DNA from: Clostridia bacterium
GTDB taxonomy: Bacteria; Bacillota; Clostridia; Oscillospirales; CAG-272
Reading direction: 5' to 3'
Assembly (NCBI GenBank): GCA_017451545.1
Contig: JAFTOB010000035.1
Location: 1 to 41,708, forward strand
Length of the DNA stretch: 41,708 nucleotides
The translations under genes and the position numbers were made by a program. Below, piece by piece: positions 34,002-41,708 of the stretch (positions are counted from its first letter, which is position 1; each line of letters starts with the position of its first letter). The notes below the pieces were generated by a model, which did no database searches, had not been told where the DNA came from, and saw only the letters and a program-made list of their open reading frames with translations.

Positions 34002-35984
34002 TTATTTCAAGTGTCCTTCAATATGTGTGAGACCCTCATCAAAAACACTCCAATCGGGATGCCAACGAAGATTTTCAAGTCTGAAGGCGCAGGGCCATGC
34101 GGGAAGCCACTGCGACGGGCTAAAGGGCTTTGACGTGTGGCGTCCCCAACGGGTGTGGAATATGGCCTCATCCTGTGCTCCGGCGGGACGCAAACGTTTG
34201 TTTATGAACAAAGTTCCGTCCGAAATACCTTGGGAGGTGTTACACCAGAATGCAATTGCTCTTTCCTTCCACTGAATATAGCCCGTAATTTCATAAAGCT
34301 TAAGGAAGGAAAGCACATCACGCAGCGCGTACTGGTCGAGTGCCTGATGCGGCGTGGACACGGACGTTGATCCGAAGGTATCGTAGCCGAGCTTGGATAT
34401 AAGACAATCCTCAGGATATTCTACGGTGAAATGTATCATCCAGGTACAGAGATACCAAGCAATCTTCTCAGCCTTGCTCACGTATGCCCTATCACCCGTT
34501 ATCTCGTAAAGAGCCAGCGCATCGCGGAGCAGCGGCGAGGATGATTCTTTATCAATGCTGTACGTGTCGAGCGCGCCTGCCGTTGTAAAGCCCTCGCGTT
34601 CAAGCTCCTCATAATAGAAATCAAAGGCATGTATGGCCGAATCGAGATACTTTTTGTCACCCGTTCTTTTGTAGGCATTAAGTATCGGCAGGATAAGGAA
34701 GCAGCCGATAGTACCCTTTTTTGCAAGCACGTTGCCGTCATTGTCCCAGGACTTTGCAAATGAGCCGTTTTCGTCCTGACTCTCAAGCGCAAAATCGCAG
34801 GTATCAAGCGCCGCCTTGAGGTATTCGGGCTTGTCGATCCCGATCTTTTGAAGCAGGTCATAAGCCTCGAAATAGCCCTCTGCACCTGTACCGAGGTTGC
34901 ATGCATCGTTTTTCTCGAGTATTTTTCCGTTTGCATCGCGAACCTGCTTTTTGCCAACCTTGTTACGAAGCGATTCGTACTGGTCGTCTCCGGTTTCCCA
35001 AATATCAATGTCTTGGGGCGTCATAGTCTCCAAGGGGAGCTGAAACCACGGGTGGTACTTCAGCTTGCTTGCAGAAATAAATTTTTTGTTGGGAGTATCG
35101 TATTTAAGCCACGCATCGTGAGCCTCAAGGGCCATTTCAAGATTATCCAGGTCGCCGTTTTCGATATAGTCGTTGATGAAGGCATTCGCCATGGATGCGC
35201 TCTGACCTACCCACCCTATCTCATATCGGCGCTCCTTCTTTTTGTATCCGTTCACACCCTGATACCACTGCGCGCCCGAAACAAAACCTGCAAATCCGTC
35301 CTTTTCTCTCATGAACAGAAAACGTGTGTATGCGATGGAAAGCCGATAAAGCTCGCTTGCGGATCTTGCGGGCTTTATTTCGTGACCGTAATATCTCCAC
35401 GCAAAATCGAGAAGTCCGCGGTAACGGTGCTTGCCGCCATCCGAAGGATACGCAAGAACTATGCCCTCAAAGTCCGTTGTCGGCTCCATTGTTCCCTGAA
35501 AGGGCTCTCCCCAGAAATGGCGCTGAAGCGTCTTCGGCTGCTCCTCTTCGGGAAAAATGAGCACGTGCTTTTCACCCTCATCTATCTTGTAGAGAGAGCA
35601 GGCAGAATTTGAGTTGGGCTCTGCCATCAAAGCTATGCTGATATCGGCGTTCTCGGAGTAGGTACAAGCGGGAATGGTCACGCGGTGAGATGCCCATGAC
35701 CAAGGGGTGCCGTCCTCGGCGCGGTCGCCCACGTACTCGGGCACATCTCCCCATCCGTTGCCGTTATAGCTGACGGCGGGAACCATAGTGAAGGTGGGAT
35801 CGCCGTAAAGAACGACCTCCATCCTCATTTTATCGGTAGGCTTTTCAGTATGACGGTGCCAGCGCCACGCGCCTTCCTCGATTGGCTCAAAGGTATCGGT
35901 CGCTCCATCGACGGGAACTATTTTGGCATAAGCCCGTCCGCCGACCGCAATCTCAAAAAATCCGTTATTTTTAATTATTTTCAT
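34002..35984 (-). CDS. Paralog 1: probable six-hairpin glycosidase-like protein, unknown function
   Basis: A 660-residue protein. Residues 1-180 look beta-rich (GAWRWHRHTE 38-47, VSYNGNGWGD 71-80, GTPWSWASHRVTIPACTYSE 92-111). Residues 180-660 are helical in repeating pairs, as in (alpha/alpha)6 enzymes. Strongly conserved patches among the four copies are GWVGQSASMANAF (257-269), TTAGALDTYSIDKES (467-481), GYDTFGSTSVSTPHQALDQY (533-552) and RPAGAQDEAIFHTRWGR (599-615). Residues 297-358 differ in every copy. There is no signal peptide, so it should act in the cytoplasm. AAGGAGATTACAGG precedes the ATG, which overlaps the previous gene by 14 bases. I do not recognise the family, and glycoside hydrolase or lyase is inference from fold-like pattern. 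Confidence 0.7.
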   Translation of the reverse strand: MKIIKNNGFFEIAVGGRAYAKIVPVDGATDTFEPIEEGAWRWHRHTEKPTDKMRMEVVLYGDPTFTMVPAVSYNGNGWGDVPEYVGDRAEDGTPWSWASHRVTIPACTYSENADISIALMAEPNSNSACSLYKIDEGEKHVLIFPEEEQPKTLQRHFWGEPFQGTMEPTTDFEGIVLAYPSDGGKHRYRGLLDFAWRYYGHEIKPARSASELYRLSIAYTRFLFMREKDGFAGFVSGAQWYQGVNGYKKKERRYEIGWVGQSASMANAFINDYIENGDLDNLEMALEAHDAWLKYDTPNKKFISASKLKYHPWFQLPLETMTPQDIDIWETGDDQYESLRNKVGKKQVRDANGKILEKNDACNLGTGAEGYFEAYDLLQKIGIDKPEYLKAALDTCDFALESQDENGSFAKSWDNDGNVLAKKGTIGCFLILPILNAYKRTGDKKYLDSAIHAFDFYYEELEREGFTTAGALDTYSIDKESSSPLLRDALALYEITGDRAYVSKAEKIAWYLCTWMIHFTVEYPEDCLISKLGYDTFGSTSVSTPHQALDQYALRDVLSFLKLYEITGYIQWKERAIAFWCNTSQGISDGTLFINKRLRPAGAQDEAIFHTRWGRHTSKPFSPSQWLPAWPCAFRLENLRWHPDWSVFDEGLTHIEGHLK

Positions 35985-37983
35985 CCTGTAATCTCCTTTT
36001 TATTTGTCCCTCAATGTGTGTCAAGCCTTCATCAAAAAAGCTCCAATCGTCACACCAACGCAGATTTTCAAGTCGGAAGGCACAAGGCCACGCGGGCAAC
36101 CACTGAGAGGGCATAAATGCAGGAACAAAAGCTCTGCCCCAACGTGTGTGGAAAATGGCCTCATCCTGACCTCCTGCGGGGCGCAATCTTCCGTTGACCA
36201 CGAGCGTACCGTCCGAAATACACTGGTTGGCACCGTACCAAAGCACTTTTGCACGTTCCTCCCAATGGATATTACCGGTTTTTTGGAAGAGCCAACGGAA
36301 GCTCAGGACATCACGCAATGCATACTGATCAAGTGCATTATGAGGCGTTGAAACCGCAGTAGAGCCGTAAGTATCAAATCCCATTTGGCCTATTACGCTG
36401 TCGGACGGATATTTCACGGTATAGTGCATCATCCACGTACTGAGGTACCAGCCGATCTTTTCGCCTGCCGCGATATATCGATCCTCATTGGTGACGTCGT
36501 GTAATTTTTTGCACACACGAAGCAAGGGCGAGGCGGATTCTTTATCTATGGAATAAGTATCAAGCGCGCCTGCGGTGGTGAATCCCTTTTCCTCAAGCTC
36601 ACTGTAATAGAACCAAAACGCTTTTTTCGCGCTTTCGAGATAACGCTCGTCCTTGGTTTGGCGGTAAGCATGAATCAGCGGCAGGCAAAGGAAAACTCCT
36701 ATCGTGCCGGTCTTTACCATAATATTTCCTTCGCGATCCCAGCTTTTTGCAAACGAGCCGTTCTCCGCTTGATTTCGAAGCGCAAATTCGCACACGTCGA
36801 TGCCAAGTCTAAGATACTCGGGCTTTTCTATACCCGCCTTTTTGAGCAATTCGTAAGCCTCAAGATACATCTCGGCTCCCGTACCCAAGCAACAGGCATT
36901 GCACCCGATATAAAGGCTTCCATCCTTATCGCGCTTCAAAGGGGATATCTTGTTTTTTCTGATGCGGTCACGCATACTTTCGAGCATATCCTCGCTGTAT
37001 TTCCACGTATCAAGCACCATATTTTCATCGTACGAAAACCACATATTTTCGTGCCGATCGATGCGGCTGGGGAAAAGACCCTTTTGAACGACTGCGTGCT
37101 CGAGCCATTTATCGTGAGTCTCGAGAGCCATATCCAGTTTGAGCCTGTCGCCCGTTTTCAAATAGTCGAAGATAAAGGCATTTGCCATTGAAGCGCTCTG
37201 ACCGACCCATCCGATCTCATAGCGATGCTGATGCTTTTCATAGCCGTGAAGATTTTTGTTCCACGGTGCACCGGTGGTAAAGCCGGCAAAGCCGTCCGGC
37301 TCGCGCTGAAAAAGGAAATGACAGTATGAAAGAGAAAGGGATTCAAGCTTCTCTGCCGTGTAAGAGGGCTTCACGGTATGTCCGTAAAAGCGGAAAGCGA
37401 AATCCATAAGATTTTTATAACGGTGAGAGCTTCCGTCCGACGGGCAAAGCTGAACTATGGCGTAGAACTCGCGGCGAGGCTCCATTGTTCCTTTAAAGCC
37501 CTCACCCCAAAAATGCCTATGCAGGGTTCTGGGCTGCTCCTCCTCGGGAAAAATTATCACGTGCTTTCGTCCCTGCTCAGTCTGATAAAGCGAACAGGCG
37601 TTATTATCGTTTTCTTTTGCCATCAAGGCGACGCTTATGTGCTTATTTTCGGAATATGTGCAGGATGGAATCGTGACTCTGTGGGATGCCCAGCTCCAAG
37701 GTGTGCCGTCTTCATCGCGATCTCCGACATATTCGGGAAAATCCCCCCAACCGTTGCCGTTATAGCTGACTGACGGCACCATGGTGAAGCTGGGGTCTCC
37801 GTAAAGTACAAGCTCCATACGCATATGATCGACAGCCTTTTCGGTGCGGCGATGCCAATACCACGCACCGTCTTCTATTTTTTCAAACGTATCTGTCGCA
37901 CCCTCGGCCGCAACAATATAACCGTATGCCTTGCCGTCAAGGCAAAGCTCATATATGCCGTTATTTTTAAGTATTTCAGTCAC
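35971..37983 (-). CDS. Paralog 2: probable six-hairpin glycosidase-like protein
   Basis: 670 residues, the longest copy, with a charged tail (KRRLQDENN). It starts with GTG (37983) and has AGAGGAGTG upstream. It keeps GWVGQSASMANAF (258-270), TTAGALDTYSIDKES (469-483), GFDTYGSTAVSTPHNALDQY and RPAGGQDEAIFHTRWGR. Its loop at about 298-362 (HENMWFSYDENMVLDTWKY and RIRKNKISPLKRDKDG) is unrelated to the other copies and two cysteines (CNACC) follow it. It is the most diverged of the four, for example EELEEKGF-like helices and a FRWLFQKTGN segment replacing FLKLYEITG. Cytoplasmic, no signal peptide. The function is unknown and may differ in substrate from its neighbours. Confidence 0.7.
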   Translation of the reverse strand: MTEILKNNGIYELCLDGKAYGYIVAAEGATDTFEKIEDGAWYWHRRTEKAVDHMRMELVLYGDPSFTMVPSVSYNGNGWGDFPEYVGDRDEDGTPWSWASHRVTIPSCTYSENKHISVALMAKENDNNACSLYQTEQGRKHVIIFPEEEQPRTLHRHFWGEGFKGTMEPRREFYAIVQLCPSDGSSHRYKNLMDFAFRFYGHTVKPSYTAEKLESLSLSYCHFLFQREPDGFAGFTTGAPWNKNLHGYEKHQHRYEIGWVGQSASMANAFIFDYLKTGDRLKLDMALETHDKWLEHAVVQKGLFPSRIDRHENMWFSYDENMVLDTWKYSEDMLESMRDRIRKNKISPLKRDKDGSLYIGCNACCLGTGAEMYLEAYELLKKAGIEKPEYLRLGIDVCEFALRNQAENGSFAKSWDREGNIMVKTGTIGVFLCLPLIHAYRQTKDERYLESAKKAFWFYYSELEEKGFTTAGALDTYSIDKESASPLLRVCKKLHDVTNEDRYIAAGEKIGWYLSTWMMHYTVKYPSDSVIGQMGFDTYGSTAVSTPHNALDQYALRDVLSFRWLFQKTGNIHWEERAKVLWYGANQCISDGTLVVNGRLRPAGGQDEAIFHTRWGRAFVPAFMPSQWLPAWPCAFRLENLRWCDDWSFFDEGLTHIEGQIKRRLQDENN

Positions 37984-38000
37984 AGCAAAACACTCCTCTA

Positions 38001-39989
38001 TTATTTTTCTATTTTACCGCTGATTCTTGAAAGGCCCTCGTCAAAGACATTCCAATCCTTGTTCCAACGGAGATTTTCCATGCGATACGCACATGGCCAC
38101 GCAGGCAACCACTGCGACGGCATAAACGGCTTGCCCGATTGCCTTCTCCAACGAGTGTGAAAAACAGCCTCGTCCTGCGAACCGGTCGGACGAATTCGCC
38201 CGTTTACAATCAAAGTACCATCAGAAACGCACTGGGTTGCGTTGCACCACAGCGCAAGCGCACGTTCTCGCCATTGGGGCTTACCCGTCAGCTCCGAGAG
38301 CTTCAAAAATGAAAGCACGTCGCGAAGCGCATATTGATCAAGTGCCTGATGCGGAGTTGATACGCTTGTTGAACCAAAGGTATCGTATCCCATTTTTGCG
38401 ATAACGCTGTCCTCGGGATATTTTACGGTATAGTGCATCATCCAAGTAGAGATATACCAAGCTGTTTTTTCTGCACAGGAAACGTATCTTTTATCCTTGG
38501 TAATATCGTGAAGTGCAAGCGCGCTGCGAAGAAGCGGAGAGGACGATTCCTTATCTATGCTGTAAGTATCAAGCGCACCGGCAGTTGTAAATCCTTCTCT
38601 CTCAAGCTCCGCATAATAAAAGTCAAATGCTTTTTTCGCGCCCTCGAGATATTCTTCCCTTCCCGTTCTCTCATAAGCCTTGAGAATAGGAAGAATAAGG
38701 AAGCTTCCGATCGTGCCCTTTCTCTGTATAACGTTTCCGTCCTCGTCCCAAGTTTTTGCAAAGCAGCCATTGCTATCCTGAGTTTTCAGTGCGAAATTGC
38801 AGATGCCAAAAGCAAGCTTTTCATATTCGGGCTTATCTATACCTGCGCTTTTGAGCATATCGTACGCTTCAAAATAACCGTATGCGGCGGTTCCGTTGTT
38901 GCAGGCATCTATCGGGAACAAGCGGTTTCCGTTTTTGTCGAGCGCGAAATTATGCGCCGTTCCATGGAGATAAATATTATAAAGATTTTCAAAGCGGTTC
39001 TCGCCATAATCCCATTTATCGGGCATAACGGTAGGGGATGGATCGTAATTTTTAGGATTGAAATCAAAGCGAACTTTTATATGACCGGCAGGAAGAACGC
39101 ACCGCTCCACCCAAGTATCAAGTGCTTCAAGCGCCATGCCGAGCTTTTCCTTGTCGCCTGTTTTAAGGTAGTCATATATAAAAGCGTTCGAAAGAGACGC
39201 GCTGTGACCGCCCCAACCGATCTCATAAACGTGTTCCGTCTTTTTGTATGCAGTAATACCCTCGTGCCAATCCGCGCCGCGAACGAACCCTGCAAAGCCG
39301 TCCTTTTCGCGTTCAAAGAGATAATAGCAAAAAGCGAGAGAATATTTATAAAGGTCTTCCGCCTTCATCGGAGCCTTTATTCCGTGACCGTAATAGCGCC
39401 ACGCAAAATCAAGCAGAGAGGCATATCTGAATTTGCTTTTATCCGACTCTGCGGCAAAAATTATGCCAACGAAATCGGAGCTTGGCTCCATCGTGCCCTC
39501 AAACGGTCCCTCCCAAAAGTGTCGCTGAAGTGTTTTCGGCTTTTCCTCCTCGGGAAAAATAAGAACGTGCTTCTCTCCCTCGTCGATCCTATAAAGCGAA
39601 CACGCTGAGTTTGAGTTGGGCTCTGCCATAAGTGCAATGCTTATATGCTCGTTTTCTGAATAGGTGCAGGACGGGATGGTTACTCGGTGAGAGGCAAAGC
39701 TCCAGGGAGTTCCGTCCTCGGCACGGTCGCCCACGTATTCCGCCACGTTGCCCCAGCCGTTGCCGTTATAGCTGACAGCAGGGATCATAGTGAAATTGGG
39801 CTTGCCGTATAGAACAAGCTCCATTCTCATTTTATCGGTAGGCCTTTCGGTGCGGCGGTGCCACCTCCACGCGCCATCCTCTATCGGCTCGAAGGTATCG
39901 ACAGCACCCTCTGCGGGAACTATCTTAGCATAAGCCTTGCCGTTTACCGCAATCTCAGAAAATCCGTTTTTTCGCAGTATTTCCGTCAT
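38001..39989 (-). CDS. Paralog 3: probable six-hairpin glycosidase-like protein
   Basis: 662 residues. It has the same layout and patches (TTAGALDTYSIDKES at 468-482, GYDTFGSTSVSTPHQALDQY, RPTGSQDEAVFHTRW). It differs at positions fixed elsewhere: GWGGHSASLSNAF replaces GWVGQSASMANAF, and HTRWRR replaces HTRWGR, both likely to line the central cavity. The variable loop at about 298-361 (HIKVRFDFNPKNYDPSPTVM and LHGTAHNFALDKNGNR) is again unique. The ATG at 39989 overlaps the paralog 4 stop (ATGA) and has GGGGAGAT upstream, so the two are translated in tandem. No signal peptide and no metal-site motif recognised. Confidence 0.7.
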   Translation of the reverse strand: MTEILRKNGFSEIAVNGKAYAKIVPAEGAVDTFEPIEDGAWRWHRRTERPTDKMRMELVLYGKPNFTMIPAVSYNGNGWGNVAEYVGDRAEDGTPWSFASHRVTIPSCTYSENEHISIALMAEPNSNSACSLYRIDEGEKHVLIFPEEEKPKTLQRHFWEGPFEGTMEPSSDFVGIIFAAESDKSKFRYASLLDFAWRYYGHGIKAPMKAEDLYKYSLAFCYYLFEREKDGFAGFVRGADWHEGITAYKKTEHVYEIGWGGHSASLSNAFIYDYLKTGDKEKLGMALEALDTWVERCVLPAGHIKVRFDFNPKNYDPSPTVMPDKWDYGENRFENLYNIYLHGTAHNFALDKNGNRLFPIDACNNGTAAYGYFEAYDMLKSAGIDKPEYEKLAFGICNFALKTQDSNGCFAKTWDEDGNVIQRKGTIGSFLILPILKAYERTGREEYLEGAKKAFDFYYAELEREGFTTAGALDTYSIDKESSSPLLRSALALHDITKDKRYVSCAEKTAWYISTWMMHYTVKYPEDSVIAKMGYDTFGSTSVSTPHQALDQYALRDVLSFLKLSELTGKPQWRERALALWCNATQCVSDGTLIVNGRIRPTGSQDEAVFHTRWRRQSGKPFMPSQWLPAWPCAYRMENLRWNKDWNVFDEGLSRISGKIEK

Positions 39990-41708
39990 CCTTTTATCTC
40001 CCCTATTTTTCCCTCAATACGGGTGAGTCCTTCGTTAAAAAAGCTCCAATCGTCGAACCAACGCAAATTTTCAAGACGGAAGGCGCAAGGCCACGCGGCG
40101 AGCCATTGTGTTGGGCTGAACGGTTCGGTTGAATTTCTGCCCCAACGGGTATGGCAGATCGCCTCATCCTGTGAGCCCGCAGGGCGAAGGCGACCGTTGA
40201 CAACCAAGGTTCCGTCAGATACACCTTGGGTTGCATTGCACCAGAAGGCAATCGCACGCTCACGCCACTGCACATATCCGGTGATTTCATAAAGCTTAAG
40301 GAAGGAAAGCACATCGCGCAGTGCATACTGGTCAAGTGCCTGATGAGGTGTAGATACACTCGTTGAGCCGAAGGTGTCATAACCGAGCTGGGTTATAAGA
40401 CAATCCTCAGGATAATCAACCGTGAAGTGCATCATCCACGTGCATATATACCAAGCTATCTTTTCTGCTTTTGCAACATAGCTGTTATCCCCCGTGACTT
40501 CGTAGAGTGCCAGCGCATTTCGAAGCAACGGAGAGGCGGATTCTTTGTCTATACTGTAAGTATCAAGCGCACCGGCAGTTGTAAATCCCTCCTGCTCAAG
40601 CTCGGTATAATAAAAATCGAATGCGCGGACGGCGGCGGTGAGGTATTTTTTATCCTCGGATTTTTTATACGCCGTCAGGAGAGGAAGTATCAAAAAGCAA
40701 CCTATGGTGCCGTCCTTTGCTATTACGTTACCGTCATTATCCCACGATTTTGCAAAGCTACCGTTTTCGGCCTGACTTTTAAGTGCGAAATCGCAGGTGT
40801 CATATGCGGCTTTAAGGTATTCGGGCTTTTCAATGCCGATGCTCTTCAGTAGATCGTATGCCTCAAAATAGCCCTCTGCGCCCGTTCCGATATTGCAGGC
40901 ATCGTGACGGTTTCGGGAACTGCTTTTGGGCTTTCCCGCCTTGTCAACGGCGTTTTCATAATAAATCTCGCCGAGAGTCCAGCGGTCGACATCGTCCCTC
41001 GACATCTTGTCAAGCGGAAGCTCGTTATAGGGGTTTGCGCCGGGATAATTTATTATCGCAGAAAGGAATTTGCCTCCTGTTACGGTGCTTTTGAGCCAAG
41101 AGTCCTGAACGTCGAGCGCAAGCTTCAGGTGCTCGCGGTTGCCGTTTTTTATGTAATCGTAAATAAGCGCATTGGCCATTGAGGCGTTCTGGCCAACCCA
41201 GCCCAGCTCGTAATTATGCTCACGCTTCAGATAAGCATTCAAATGGGGATGCCATTGCGCGCCGCGCGTAAATCCGACGAATCCGTCACGCTCTTTTTGA
41301 ATGAGATAGTGCAAGTAAGCAATGGAAAGCCTATACAGCTCCTCGGCGGGACGTGACGGCTTTATTTCGTGACCGTAATATCTCCACGCAAAATCCAAAA
41401 GCTTTGGATAACGGTGACACCCTCCATCGGACTCGCTTGCGAAAATTATACCTTCAAAATCCTGCGCAGGCTCCATTTTACCCTGAAATGCCTCGCCCCA
41501 GAAATGGCGGTGAAGGGTTTTAGGCTTTTCCTCCTCGGGAAAAATCAGAACGTGCTTTTTACCGGCGTCGGTTTTATAGAGAGAGCAGGCGCAGTTTGTA
41601 TTAGCATCACACATAAGAGCAACGCTTATCTCAGCGTTTTCGCTGTAAGTGCAGGCGGGTATGGTTACGCGGTGCCAAGCCCACGACCAAGGCGTTCCGT
41701 CCTCGGCA
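39986..41708 (-). CDS. Paralog 4: probable six-hairpin glycosidase-like protein, cut by the window edge
   Basis: The frame runs without a stop to the right edge. Aligning with paralog 1, about 88 N-terminal residues are missing, and the visible part begins AEDGTPWSWAWHRVTIPAC. The apparent ATG at 41614 is internal. It keeps GWVGQNASMANAL, TTAGALDTYSIDKES, GYDTFGSTSVSTPHQALDQY and RPAGSQDEAICHTRWGR. Its loop (KFLSAIINYPGANPYNELPLDKMSRDDVDRWTL) differs from the others but is nearest to paralog 1, with which it also shares DACN-GTGAEGYFEAYDLL. The promoter and any further genes of the operon lie outside the window. Confidence 0.75.
   Translation of the reverse strand, partial: AEDGTPWSWAWHRVTIPACTYSENAEISVALMCDANTNCACSLYKTDAGKKHVLIFPEEEKPKTLHRHFWGEAFQGKMEPAQDFEGIIFASESDGGCHRYPKLLDFAWRYYGHEIKPSRPAEELYRLSIAYLHYLIQKERDGFVGFTRGAQWHPHLNAYLKREHNYELGWVGQNASMANALIYDYIKNGNREHLKLALDVQDSWLKSTVTGGKFLSAIINYPGANPYNELPLDKMSRDDVDRWTLGEIYYENAVDKAGKPKSSSRNRHDACNIGTGAEGYFEAYDLLKSIGIEKPEYLKAAYDTCDFALKSQAENGSFAKSWDNDGNVIAKDGTIGCFLILPLLTAYKKSEDKKYLTAAVRAFDFYYTELEQEGFTTAGALDTYSIDKESASPLLRNALALYEVTGDNSYVAKAEKIAWYICTWMMHFTVDYPEDCLITQLGYDTFGSTSVSTPHQALDQYALRDVLSFLKLYEITGYVQWRERAIAFWCNATQGVSDGTLVVNGRLRPAGSQDEAICHTRWGRNSTEPFSPTQWLAAWPCAFRLENLRWFDDWSFFNEGLTRIEGKIGEIKG

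Larger units (their letters stand above)
34002..41708 (-). repeat. Tandem array of four paralogous genes
   Basis: Four genes of about 2 kb in the same direction with gaps or overlaps of -14, +17 and -4 bases. Each encodes the same domain order with long identical stretches, so the array arose by tandem duplication followed by divergence. It continues beyond the right edge. Confidence 0.9.

Noticed and set aside
38433..39608. 391-codon plus-strand frame opposite paralog 3
   Set aside because: Similar but interrupted frames occur opposite the other paralogs, so it is a by-product of the conserved sense sequence.
32118..41708. ABC exporter as part of the four-paralog operon
   Set aside because: A strong terminator at 33927-33971 and a separate promoter at 33861-33889 separate them; an exporter-type protein is also not a likely sugar importer.
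1..41708. tRNA, rRNA, riboswitch or CRISPR structures
   Set aside because: No tRNA-like cloverleaf, no rRNA core, no regularly spaced direct repeats and no leader matching a riboswitch were found by eye; a covariance-model scan would be decisive.

Overview
This window looks like chromosomal DNA from an anaerobic Bacillota, class Clostridia. The reasons are the whiA/murB/dnaE neighbourhood, strong GGAGG ribosome-binding sites, sigma-A promoters with extended -10 boxes, TTG and GTG starts, and the family composition. That assignment is inference from gene content. I saw no rRNA, tRNA, CRISPR array or intact transposon.

Layout. 1-4.9 kb holds an XRE regulator with a self-overlapping inverted repeat, an endonuclease/exonuclease/phosphatase-fold protein, a DMT-type transporter and a divergent AraC regulator. 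4.9-10.9 kb is a minus-strand housekeeping operon (HAD nucleotidase, murB, whiA, dnaE) that lacks the rapZ and mgfK genes usually found beside whiA. 10.95-12.0 kb holds the eroded remnant of a mobile-element polyvalent protein, with a palindrome and two related promoter-like repeats. 12.05-18.9 kb is a tightly packed plus-strand operon (coaE, lytic transglycosylase, M18 aminopeptidase, prfA, sua5, topoisomerase IV-type subunit A). It is followed by a small membrane protein coupled to deoC.

19.9-23.0 kb carries two regulators with unusual architectures: an ECF-like sigma factor with a long C-terminal extension, and an AraC protein fused to an acetyltransferase-like domain. At 23.0-30.6 kb an AraC regulator diverges from a seven-gene run of metabolic enzymes: a type I dehydroquinase-like lyase with altered substrate residues, an SDR, a zinc-less MDR, a Gfo/Idh/MocA protein, an amidohydrolase, an NAD-dependent epimerase-like protein and a quinone oxidoreductase. 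This looks like a catabolic pathway for a polyhydroxylated compound, but the substrate is unknown. 30.6-33.9 kb has a YgjV membrane protein, a ZIP metal transporter and an ABC exporter half-transporter.

34.0 kb to the right edge is the most striking region: a minus-strand array of four paralogous genes of about 660 codons, translationally linked. They encode proteins without signal peptides, each with a beta-rich N-terminal part and a long helical part resembling six-hairpin glycosidases. The paralogs are very similar except for one loop of about 60 residues that differs in every copy. The fourth gene runs off the window. I do not recognise this family, and it is the best candidate for an undescribed system.
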